64,000 bases of DNA from Christiangramia gaetbulicola (GTDB lineage Bacteria > Bacteroidota > Bacteroidia > Flavobacteriales > Flavobacteriaceae): the NCBI RefSeq assembly GCF_003054225.1, contig NZ_QBKQ01000001.1:930001-994000 (forward strand). The letters run 5' to 3'. Made by a program: the position numbers and the translations under genes. How positions within the stretch are numbered: the stretch's first letter is position 1; each line of letters opens with the position of its first letter. Shown here piece by piece: positions 57,208-64,000 of this stretch. The notes beneath the pieces are model-generated. The model searched no databases. It was not told the origin of the DNA and was given only the letters and a program-made list of their open reading frames with translations.

Positions 57208-57552
57208 ATGGCTCATTATCAAAATTTCGAGGAATTGGAGATCTATCGCTTAGCTAGATCACAATGTATGCAGATATGGAGTCTGATAAATGAGACCAGT
57301 CTTTCTAAGGACTACAAATTAAAAGAACAGATAAACGGGTCATCCGGTTCTGTCATGGATAATATTGCCGAAGGTTTTGGTAGAGGTGGAAATAAAGAAT
57401 TTATTCAGTTTTTAAGCTTTGCCAGAGGTTCAAATCATGAAACTAAAGCTCAACTTCAAAGAGCGTTTGATAGAAATCATATATCATTAAATGACTACGA
57501 AGACATGATAAGCAAGTTGAAGTTATTAATGAACAAATCTCGAAATTCATGA
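57208..57552 (+). CDS. Four-helix-bundle protein (S23-like)
   Basis: 114 aa of the family first seen in 23S rRNA intervening sequences: FEELEIYRLARSQCMQIW, LKEQINGSSGSVMDNIAEGFGRGGNKEFIQFLSFARGS. Here it is a free-standing chromosomal gene. Function unknown. It lies 30 bases after the SDR gene. Confidence 0.9.
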   Translation: MAHYQNFEELEIYRLARSQCMQIWSLINETSLSKDYKLKEQINGSSGSVMDNIAEGFGRGGNKEFIQFLSFARGSNHETKAQLQRAFDRNHISLNDYEDMISKLKLLMNKSRNS

Positions 57553-57629
57553 ACTATTTAAAGTCATCTGATAGAAAAGGTTTCAAATACGATTAATAAA
57601 AAATAAAAATCACTAATAGATAATATCCC

Positions 57630-58766
57630 GTGATCAACAAACGCCTCCTCATAAAAAACCTGCTAGCTCACAATGATGAGAACAGCTTTTATGACAAAAA
57701 GCGACAGTTGAATATTGGCGAAAAAGAAGGTAAGGCGAAATTCCTGAAACATATCTGTGCCTTATCTAACTCCAACCCTGAGAACAATTCCTATATAGTA
57801 ATTGGGGTGGAAGATGAAGACAGCAGAATTGTAGGGATAGATTTCTTTGATGACAGTAAGATTCAGAATCTTGTAAATGCCTACCTCAGCAATCCACCAA
57901 TAATATCTTACGAAAATATTCCTTTTCCCCACCTGCCAGACCACCTAGTGGTGGGTTTGGTAACCATTCGGCCCAATCATGGCAAGATATGTTCTTTTAG
58001 AAAGAACATCTGGAAATATTACGGCGGATCTGTATTTCTTAGAGATGGCAGCATAAGCATGCCCAAGGTTTTTGATATCGAGATCAAAGATGTAAATTCG
58101 GCCATCGTCGCTTCTATCGAAAACCATTCTCATAATAACCTGGAGTATACCTTAGATGGTGTTTTCGATTTCATGAAAAAAAGAAAGGACTATAATCCTT
58201 CTTACCGGGTTTTTAATGAGTATTTCGTGGTTTGCTGGGCCGGGAAAGAAAAAAAGATCAAGAATGAAACATATTTTTCCAGGGTAGATATCGAACTTAT
58301 TAACGAACAGGTAAAATTATTCTATTCAGACCTGGATGAAGTTAGTATCGTGGAAGATAAAGATCAGTTCAAGATCACCGAATATGTTCATCTTGGTTTA
58401 CATGACCAGTTTCAGTATTATCCTCTGGAGGAGGTGGTGATCAGGTTCAGAGACAATGGCACCTATGATATAGATAGTAAGCTTTTGTTCGTTCCGCCGA
58501 GATTCAATAAAAAAACACTTTATCATATCTACAATACCAACAGGGCGCTGATAGAAAAACTCAAAAAAGGATTTGAACTGAACGCAGTGGAAAAGAAGGA
58601 TATCAGGAACCTCCCCTCCACTTATTTATTATGTTATTTAAATAATTTTACCGAAGCTTTAACCAAGCTTGAGGAAGCCAAACCTTATCTTAAGGCCTAT
58701 AGCAAGGAAGTATACCATTCCTACAAAGAAAGTATGCGAATTTTAAGAAAGGTGAAATACAATTAA
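57630..58766 (+). CDS. AlbA_2 (Schlafen-like) domain protein
   Basis: 378 aa from GTG at 57630. The N-terminal 150 residues match the AlbA_2 domain (FLKHICALSNSNPENNSYIVIGVEDEDSRIVGIDFFDDSKIQNLVNAYL), a nucleic-acid or nucleotide-binding module seen in regulators and defence proteins. The C-terminal 220 residues are of unknown fold. The phosphatase gene starts 1 base after its stop, so the two are coupled. Confidence 0.78.
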   Translation: MINKRLLIKNLLAHNDENSFYDKKRQLNIGEKEGKAKFLKHICALSNSNPENNSYIVIGVEDEDSRIVGIDFFDDSKIQNLVNAYLSNPPIISYENIPFPHLPDHLVVGLVTIRPNHGKICSFRKNIWKYYGGSVFLRDGSISMPKVFDIEIKDVNSAIVASIENHSHNNLEYTLDGVFDFMKKRKDYNPSYRVFNEYFVVCWAGKEKKIKNETYFSRVDIELINEQVKLFYSDLDEVSIVEDKDQFKITEYVHLGLHDQFQYYPLEEVVIRFRDNGTYDIDSKLLFVPPRFNKKTLYHIYNTNRALIEKLKKGFELNAVEKKDIRNLPSTYLLCYLNNFTEALTKLEEAKPYLKAYSKEVYHSYKESMRILRKVKYN

Positions 58767-58767
58767 T

Positions 58768-59496
58768 ATGTCAAGAAAACTGGTTTTTGGAGACCTGCAT
58801 GGAGGATTAAAAGCTCTTATTCAATTACTAAAAAAGATAGACCTTAACCCAAAAGACGAATTAATTTTCCTGGGAGATTATGTAGATGGCTGGAGTGATT
58901 CTGCCAATACTGTTAGTTACCTCATCGATCTCGCCAAACAAAATTCCTGCATATTCGTGAGAGGAAATCATGATGATCTCGCTCATAAATGGCTTGAAAC
59001 GGGCGAAATGAATCAAAAATGGCTTGAGCATGGAGGGCAGTCCAGCCTAAATGCCTACCGTAATTTTACTGAAGAGGATAAGAGCAAACACAAAAAGTTC
59101 TTCCGGGAAATGGTTAATTATTATCATGATAAAGAAGACCGTCTTTTTGTGCATGCCGGCTTTACCAATCTGCATGGTCCGGAATTAGAATATCACGAAA
59201 CCGCATTCTACTGGGACCGCACCTTATGGGAAATGGCACTTTCTATGGACGATGCCCTGGAACCTGATGATCATCGTTACCCGAGAAGATTAAGCCATTT
59301 TAAAGAGATATTTATAGGTCATACGCCGGTGACCCGCATTGGAGAAACTACCCCTGTGAACAAGGCGAACATCTGGAATGTGGATACGGGCGCGGCTTTT
59401 ATGGGACCAATTTCCGCAATAGACGTAGACTCAAAGGAGGTTTATCAAAGTGATCCCGTGCACACTTTTTACCCTGATGAGCAGGGTAGAAATTAG
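58768..59496 (+). CDS. PP2A/PrpA-like metallophosphoesterase
   Basis: 242 aa, cytosolic. Metal ligands are in GDLHGG (Asp9, His11), GDYVDG (Asp37), GNHDD (Asn67, His68), HAGF and GHTP. It should be a Ser/Thr or dinucleoside-type phosphatase. Tight coupling to the AlbA_2 gene suggests a shared role. Confidence 0.9.
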   Translation: MSRKLVFGDLHGGLKALIQLLKKIDLNPKDELIFLGDYVDGWSDSANTVSYLIDLAKQNSCIFVRGNHDDLAHKWLETGEMNQKWLEHGGQSSLNAYRNFTEEDKSKHKKFFREMVNYYHDKEDRLFVHAGFTNLHGPELEYHETAFYWDRTLWEMALSMDDALEPDDHRYPRRLSHFKEIFIGHTPVTRIGETTPVNKANIWNVDTGAAFMGPISAIDVDSKEVYQSDPVHTFYPDEQGRN

Positions 59497-59507
59497 GCTT
59501 TTATTTA

Positions 59508-59539
59508 TTGCGCCCTCTAAAAGACTATTCATATATTTG
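59508..59539 (+). promoter_or_regulatory. Putative promoter of the acyl-ACP desaturase
   Basis: TTG (59508-59510), a 21-base spacer and TATATTTG (59532-59539), a full match to the Bacteroidota consensus. The implied leader is about 105 nt. Confidence 0.5.
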
Positions 59540-59651
59540 AAGTTCAATCCGTTCCAAGATCTAAATATATGATTTTGGATCATTTTGAACGCTGCACGTT
59601 TATTGCAGTATATTGAATTGTAACAGAATATTAGACCCTAAGAAATAAGAA

Positions 59652-60656
59652 ATGAGTTTAAAGAATATACGTTTAGAAGTAATGCAAACGGTGGAGAAAT
59701 CTGTTCAGGGTTTCATCGATCAGTATTTAATCCCCGTAGATGAGATCTGGCAGCCTACAGACCTGCTTCCAAACCTTCAGGATGAATCCGGGTTTGAAGA
59801 AGTTCACCAGATAAGAGAAGAAGCCAAGGAGCTTGGATATGACTTTTGGGTGGTACTTGTAGCAGATATGGTTACCGAGGAGGCTTTGCCTACTTACGAA
59901 TCATGGCTAATGGACATGGAAGGTGTGGAACAGCATGGTGCCAATCGTGGAGAACAAAATGGTTGGGCCAAATGGGTTCGCCAGTGGACGGGTGAAGAAA
60001 ACCGACACGGAGATACGCTTAACAAATACCTTTACCTTTCTGGTAGAGTAGATATGAAAGAGATCGAAAAAACGACTCAGCATCTTATAAATGACGGGTT
60101 TGATATTGGAACCGGAAGGGACCCTTACAAAAACTTCGTTTATACCAGTTTCCAGGAACTAGCTACCAATATCTCTCACAAGCGTGTGGGACAGCTGGCT
60201 AAAAAGAAAGGAAACAAGATGCTTGGTAAGATGTGTAATATCATCGCTGGTGATGAGATGAGACACTATATGGCTTACAGGGAATTCGTTAAGACCATCT
60301 TCGAACACGATCCAAGTGAAATGATGCTGGCTTTCCAGGATATGATGAAGAAAAAGATCGTGATGCCTGCACAGTTCATTAGAGAATCTGGCCAGGGAAT
60401 TGCTGAAGCTTTCGAAAACTTCTCCAATGCCGCGCAGAGATTAGGTGTTTATACCACTTACGATTATATCGACATCCTTAAAAAGCTTAATACTTACTGG
60501 GAGATAGACAAAATGAGATCACTTACAGACGATGCTGAAAAAGCCCGTGATTACCTGATGGCGCTTCCAGACAGGATGACCAGGATCGCAGACAGGATCG
60601 CAATTCCTAAGGATCAGCACCAGTTCAAATGGGTTGAAGCCAACGGAATGGTTTAA
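59652..60656 (+). CDS. Acyl-ACP desaturase (soluble di-iron type)
   Basis: 334 aa. Di-iron ligands: Glu76/77, EENRHG (115-120), Glu169 (SFQELATNISH) and DEMRHY (201-206), as in stearoyl-ACP desaturases. It introduces a double bond into acyl-ACP aerobically, for membrane fluidity. Monocistronic between a promoter and a terminator. Confidence 0.94.
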   Translation: MSLKNIRLEVMQTVEKSVQGFIDQYLIPVDEIWQPTDLLPNLQDESGFEEVHQIREEAKELGYDFWVVLVADMVTEEALPTYESWLMDMEGVEQHGANRGEQNGWAKWVRQWTGEENRHGDTLNKYLYLSGRVDMKEIEKTTQHLINDGFDIGTGRDPYKNFVYTSFQELATNISHKRVGQLAKKKGNKMLGKMCNIIAGDEMRHYMAYREFVKTIFEHDPSEMMLAFQDMMKKKIVMPAQFIRESGQGIAEAFENFSNAAQRLGVYTTYDYIDILKKLNTYWEIDKMRSLTDDAEKARDYLMALPDRMTRIADRIAIPKDQHQFKWVEANGMV

Positions 60657-60684
60657 TAAAATATTCTATATTAGAACCTATAAT

Positions 60685-60713
60685 AAAACCCTGCCACTTG
60701 TTAGCAGGGTTTT
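60685..60713 (+). terminator. Terminator of the desaturase gene
   Basis: AAAACCCTGC / GCAGGGTTTT, a perfect 10-bp stem with a 9-nt loop followed by further Ts. Confidence 0.9.
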
Positions 60714-60742
60714 TTAATGAAATTCTACCCTTAAAAATTCTT

Positions 60743-61291
60743 ATGAAAAAAATATTATTAGCCCTTATCTGTGTAGCCACTTTTAACTTTGGACATGCTC
60801 AAAATGCTGAAAAATACAACGAGATAAAATTAAATATCGCCAATACCATCGCTATCGCTTCGGTAGAATTTGGCTATGAAAGATTTCTAGACGAACACCA
60901 ATCTATCGAAGGAGCTATCCTCATTAACGACAGGATGAATTATCATTCTGAAAAAGGTTCCAGAAATTTCGATACCAACAGTTTTAAAATTGGGTATAAC
61001 TATTATTTTGGAGAGGAACATGCCGCTTCCGGATTGTACGTAAATCCATTTCTGAAATATCGCAGTGGGGAATTCAGTGAAGATGCTCCAGATGCTGAAT
61101 TTAATGGTTCATTAATTACAGATATGGATTCATTCATTATCGGGCTCGGTACTGGATATAAATGGAATTTTAACGACACTTTCGTATTAGGGCCATTTAT
61201 AAACATCGGTAGAAATTTCAGCGACGAGGTAAAAGATAGGTTCTCGGCGATAGAATTCAATGCCGGTTTTAATATTGGCTACAGATTTTAA
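60743..61291 (+). CDS. Small outer-membrane beta-barrel protein
   Basis: 182 aa from ATG at 60743; the open frame extends back over the terminator, which argues against earlier starts. Signal peptide (FGHAQ-NA), eight or so alternating strands (FKIGYNYYFG, GLYVNPFLKYRSG, FIIGLGTGYKWNF) and a C-terminal FNIGYRF typical of small barrels. Exact family not recognised. Confidence 0.78.
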   Translation: MKKILLALICVATFNFGHAQNAEKYNEIKLNIANTIAIASVEFGYERFLDEHQSIEGAILINDRMNYHSEKGSRNFDTNSFKIGYNYYFGEEHAASGLYVNPFLKYRSGEFSEDAPDAEFNGSLITDMDSFIIGLGTGYKWNFNDTFVLGPFINIGRNFSDEVKDRFSAIEFNAGFNIGYRF

Positions 61292-61306
61292 AGAAAAATA
61301 AAGCAT

Positions 61307-61341
61307 AAAAAAACCCGCTCATATCCTGAGCGGGTTTTTTT
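61307..61341. terminator. Bidirectional terminator
   Basis: AAAAAAACCCGCTCA / TGAGCGGGTTTTTTT, a perfect 15-bp stem with a 5-nt loop and T runs both ways, between the convergent barrel gene and the DUF1232 gene. Confidence 0.93.
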
Positions 61342-61356
61342 TGATATTTTCTAAAG

Positions 61357-61749
61357 TTAAATTTTACTCTCCTTCCATACCTTGTAAGAAGCAAGGTCCT
61401 TTTCCATTAAATTCAAACAGAAAGCTACTACCGCAGCATCATCCAGGTAACCTAATACCGGGATAAAATCTGGAATAAGATCTATGGGAGACAGCACATA
61501 CAATAATGCGGCACCAGCTGCGGCCACTATATTAAATGGGATCTCACGATAGGAACCGCTGGCATAATCTCTAACCAGCGAAAATAAAAGGACGGCATCG
61601 TCCATATACCTTTTCAGCTTGCCTTTACTTTCAAATTTATCCAGGATCTGTTCTTCTTTATCTATTACTTTCTCTACATCATCTTGGTCAAAGTCTTTAG
61701 CTCTCTTAGAAAGTTCTTCTTGCGCCTGTTCTCTGGAAATTTCGCTCAT
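61357..61749 (-). CDS. DUF1232 (YkvA-like) membrane protein
   Basis: 130 aa. The DUF1232 core is YVLSPIDLIPDFIPVLGYLDDAAVV with flanking hydrophobic segments. N-terminal 60 residues are charged and helical. Function of the family is not settled. Confidence 0.9.
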   Translation of the reverse strand: MSEISREQAQEELSKRAKDFDQDDVEKVIDKEEQILDKFESKGKLKRYMDDAVLLFSLVRDYASGSYREIPFNIVAAAGAALLYVLSPIDLIPDFIPVLGYLDDAAVVAFCLNLMEKDLASYKVWKESKI

Positions 61750-61874
61750 GTTGTTTTAAATATTTTATCTGAGCCGAAAATAAAAATTATTAAGGCTGAA
61801 GACAAGAAAGTTGGCTTCATTTAAGTTCGATTTAACTTAGACTACAAAAAGCCGATCTCTGAAAACCAGTTAAA

Positions 61875-61900
61875 TAAAAAAGCCCCGCAATTTGCGAGGC
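61875..61900 (-). terminator. Terminator of the aldehyde dehydrogenase gene
   Basis: GCCCCGCAA / TTGCGAGGC (one G-T pair) with a single-base loop or slightly opened stem; on the minus strand it is followed by TTTTTTAT. Confidence 0.7.
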
Positions 61901-61925
61901 TATCTTTCACACTTAAAAAACTAAA

Positions 61926-63479
61926 CTATAGATCGAATTTTATCCCCTGTGCCAATGGCAATTCAGTAGTATAATTGATCGTGTTTGTTTGTCTTCTCAT
62001 ATAGATTTTCCAGGCATCAGATCCGCTTTCGCGACCTCCACCGGTTTCTTTTTCACCTCCAAAGGCTCCACCGATCTCAGCTCCAGAAGTACCAATATTA
62101 ACATTGGCAATTCCGCAATCAGACCCTTCAGCAGAAAGGAATCTTTCAGCCTCTCTCAGGTTATTGGTCATTATTGCTGAAGAAAGACCCTGTTTCACCC
62201 CGTTCTGAAGTTTCAGCGCGTCACTTACATCACCTTTATATTTCATGATATAAAGTACCGGCGCGAAAGTCTCATGCTGCACGATCTCGAAATGATTTTC
62301 AGCTTCGGCGATAGCTGGTTTTACGTAGCATCCGCTTTCGTAACCTTCACCTTCAAGCACTCCACCTTCTACCAGTATTTTTCCACCTTCTTCAACTACC
62401 TTATCTAAAGCAGCCTGGTAGTTCTTCACCGCATCTTTATCTATAAGCGGCCCAACATGGTTATTTTCATCCAGTGGGTTACCAATTCTAATTTGTTTGT
62501 ATGCGTTCACGATAGCATCCTTCACTTTATCATAAACATCTTCGTGCACAATAAGTCTTCTCGTAGAAGTACAACGTTGTCCGCAAGTTCCAACCGCTCC
62601 AAATACCGCACCTATCACGGTATTCTTAATATTAGCGTCTGGAGTAACGATAATGGCATTATTCCCTCCTAGTTCAAGTAATGATTTTCCAAGTCTGGCC
62701 GCTACTGCCTGCGCAACGATCTTACCCATTCTAATAGAACCGGTAGCCGAAATCAAAGGCACACGCTCATCTGTGGTCATCATCTCACCTACTTTATAAT
62801 CTCCGGTAATCAAACTTGAGATCCCTGCAGGCACGTTATTTTCAGCAAAAATTCTCGCCGCAATATTCTGGCAGGCTACAGAGGTCATTGGAGTTTTTTC
62901 TGAACCTTTCCAGATACAGGCATCTCCACAAACCCATGCTAAAGCAGTATTCCATGACCAAACCGCTACCGGGAAGTTAAAAGCAGAAATAATTCCCACC
63001 ACTCCTAGCGGATGGTATTGCTCATACATTCTATGTCCTGGGCGCTCACTGTGCATAGTAAGCCCGTAAAGCTGTCTGGAAAGACCTACCGCGAAATCAC
63101 AGATATCGATCATTTCCTGAACCTCTCCAAGGCCTTCCTGGTAAGATTTTCCCATTTCATAAGAAACGAGTTTTCCCAGCGGTTCTTTCAGTCTTCTTAA
63201 TTCGTCATTGAACTGGCGTACCACCTCACCTCTTTGTGGGGCTGTCCAGGTTCTCCATTCTTTAAAACCCTTTTCAGCAGTAGTGATCACCTTTTCGTAA
63301 TCTTCTTTGGTGGTCGTCTTAACTTTACCAATTAAAGCTCCGTCTACAGGTGAATATGATTCAATGATATCTCCGTTGCTAAACCAGTCGGTTCCGGTAG
63401 AAGTACCATTATTGATGTCGTTCAATCCTAAATCTTTCAGGGCTTGTTTAATCCCGAATTCTTCAGCAATTTTGCTCAT
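61926..63479 (-). CDS. ALDH7-type aldehyde dehydrogenase
   Basis: 517 aa. Catalytic Glu269 (LELGGN) and Cys303 (GTCGQRCTSTRR) are intact. The N-terminal region, GTSTGTDWF and AEIGGAFGGEKETGGGRESGSD resemble the ALDH7 / aminoadipate-semialdehyde (piperideine-6-carboxylate) dehydrogenase group, pointing to lysine catabolism. It lies next to a kynurenine-branch dioxygenase gene on the same strand, so a role on a tryptophan-derived semialdehyde is also possible. Confidence 0.9.
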   Translation of the reverse strand: MSKIAEEFGIKQALKDLGLNDINNGTSTGTDWFSNGDIIESYSPVDGALIGKVKTTTKEDYEKVITTAEKGFKEWRTWTAPQRGEVVRQFNDELRRLKEPLGKLVSYEMGKSYQEGLGEVQEMIDICDFAVGLSRQLYGLTMHSERPGHRMYEQYHPLGVVGIISAFNFPVAVWSWNTALAWVCGDACIWKGSEKTPMTSVACQNIAARIFAENNVPAGISSLITGDYKVGEMMTTDERVPLISATGSIRMGKIVAQAVAARLGKSLLELGGNNAIIVTPDANIKNTVIGAVFGAVGTCGQRCTSTRRLIVHEDVYDKVKDAIVNAYKQIRIGNPLDENNHVGPLIDKDAVKNYQAALDKVVEEGGKILVEGGVLEGEGYESGCYVKPAIAEAENHFEIVQHETFAPVLYIMKYKGDVSDALKLQNGVKQGLSSAIMTNNLREAERFLSAEGSDCGIANVNIGTSGAEIGGAFGGEKETGGGRESGSDAWKIYMRRQTNTINYTTELPLAQGIKFDL

Positions 63480-63539
63480 TAATTTGCGTTTTTATCGATT
63501 AATTTGTGTAGTTGTTGCGAAAATAGTAAAAATAAAGCT

Positions 63540-64000
63540 CTATTCCACCTCAGATGTGAATCTGGAATCCACAGGCATCACTTCCCCGCAGTTATCGCAG
63601 GTTCTTAATTCTTCGCTATTATAAAAATGCCTGAAATGCTTAAGAAAATCTGTCTCAATATCCTGAAGCGGGAAATACACTTCGTATAATTTATGGTTGC
63701 AGTTATCGCAGAACCACATCAAGCCATCCTTGCCTTCCTCGCCAATTCTTTTGCGTTCTATCACCAGCCCAATGGAGTTTTCACCTCTCTCTGGAGAGTG
63801 TGGAACTTTTGCCGGGTGCAGGTACATATCTCCAGTCCCTAGCTTCATCGTGCGCTTCTTCCCATCTTCCTGTATATGAACTTGAATGTTGCCTTCGAGC
63901 TGATAAAAAAGTTCTTCGGTTTCATTATAATGGTAGTCCTTACGAGTGTTAGGCCCTGCAACCACCATTACGATATAATCTCCAGATTCCTTGTAGAGAT
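63540..64000 (-). CDS. nbaC: 3-hydroxyanthranilate 3,4-dioxygenase (N-terminus beyond window)
   Basis: At least 153 residues; the frame is open to the window edge (LYKESGDYIVMVVAGPN), so the start is off the right end and the ATG at 63968 is internal. The cupin iron site HYNETEE plus HPAKVPHSPER, and two CDNC zinc pairs near the C-terminus, fit the bacterial enzyme. It opens the ring of 3-hydroxyanthranilate in tryptophan breakdown or quinolinate synthesis. Confidence 0.93.
   Translation of the reverse strand, partial: LYKESGDYIVMVVAGPNTRKDYHYNETEELFYQLEGNIQVHIQEDGKKRTMKLGTGDMYLHPAKVPHSPERGENSIGLVIERKRIGEEGKDGLMWFCDNCNHKLYEVYFPLQDIETDFLKHFRHFYNSEELRTCDNCGEVMPVDSRFTSEVE

Noticed and set aside
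60698-60742. Earlier start for the small barrel gene
   Set aside because: The extension runs through the desaturase terminator and destroys the signal peptide.

Overview
The window looks like chromosome of a marine Bacteroidota, most likely family Flavobacteriaceae (Gramella/Christiangramia-like by overall feel; that genus call is inference). Supporting signs are AT-rich but not extreme base composition, many Sec signal peptides ending in AQ, lipoproteins with short Bacteroidota-type lipoboxes, TTG-N19-21-TAnnTTTG promoters, few Shine-Dalgarno sequences, a SusB-type GH97 enzyme, a Bat/MoxR aerotolerance operon, and S9 and M28 peptidases. It contains one tRNA gene and no rRNA, CRISPR array, transposase or phage gene. 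Most of it is ordinary core genome with a few accessory patches.

Layout. 1-9.0 kb: the end of a HAD-family lipoprotein, then a one-direction block with a secreted sulfatase and six envelope proteins, among them two BamA/TamA-type barrels, a DUF481-like barrel and a transporter-like barrel. 9.0-15 kb: YqhA-like membrane protein, pyruvate phosphate dikinase, two tandem PAP2 phosphatases, and tRNA-Arg(CCT) preceded by two truncated, hairpin-bearing copies of its 5' half. 15-24 kb: small lipoproteins, DUF1028 and DUF3095 proteins, an M28 peptidase facing an S9 peptidase / class V aminotransferase pair. 24-29.7 kb: GH97 alpha-glucosidase-like enzyme, cystathionine gamma-synthase-like enzyme with a structured leader, DUF3298 lipoprotein, ArsC/Spx-like protein, DMT exporter. 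29.7-32.4 kb: three tandem paralogous lipoproteins with a C-terminal membrane helix, then GGCT-like and thioesterase genes.

32.4-45.7 kb: housekeeping runs (yicC-gmk-nadD, gpsA, pheS, cvpA), a pair of lipoproteins sharing a C-terminal beta-repeat domain (one with an LVIVD-like propeller), a ceramidase-like membrane protein, and a carbonic anhydrase with a SulP transporter. 46-55.3 kb: a leftward operon moxR - DUF58 - BatD-like/DUF4381-like - batA - batB - batC - batD - batE. batD is interrupted by a single in-frame TGA where glycine is expected. 55.4-64 kb: DUF4382 lipoprotein, SDR, four-helix-bundle protein, an AlbA_2 protein paired with a PP2A-type phosphatase, acyl-ACP desaturase, a small barrel, DUF1232 protein, ALDH7-type dehydrogenase and the start-less end of 3-hydroxyanthranilate dioxygenase.

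No complete, obviously new multi-gene system is visible. The best second-look items are the batD UGA codon, the tRNA-Arg half-gene array with a covarying hairpin, the envelope-barrel block beside the sulfatase, the shared-domain lipoprotein pair behind an operator-like palindrome, and the triplet of lipoprotein paralogs with unusual RNA hairpins at their starts.
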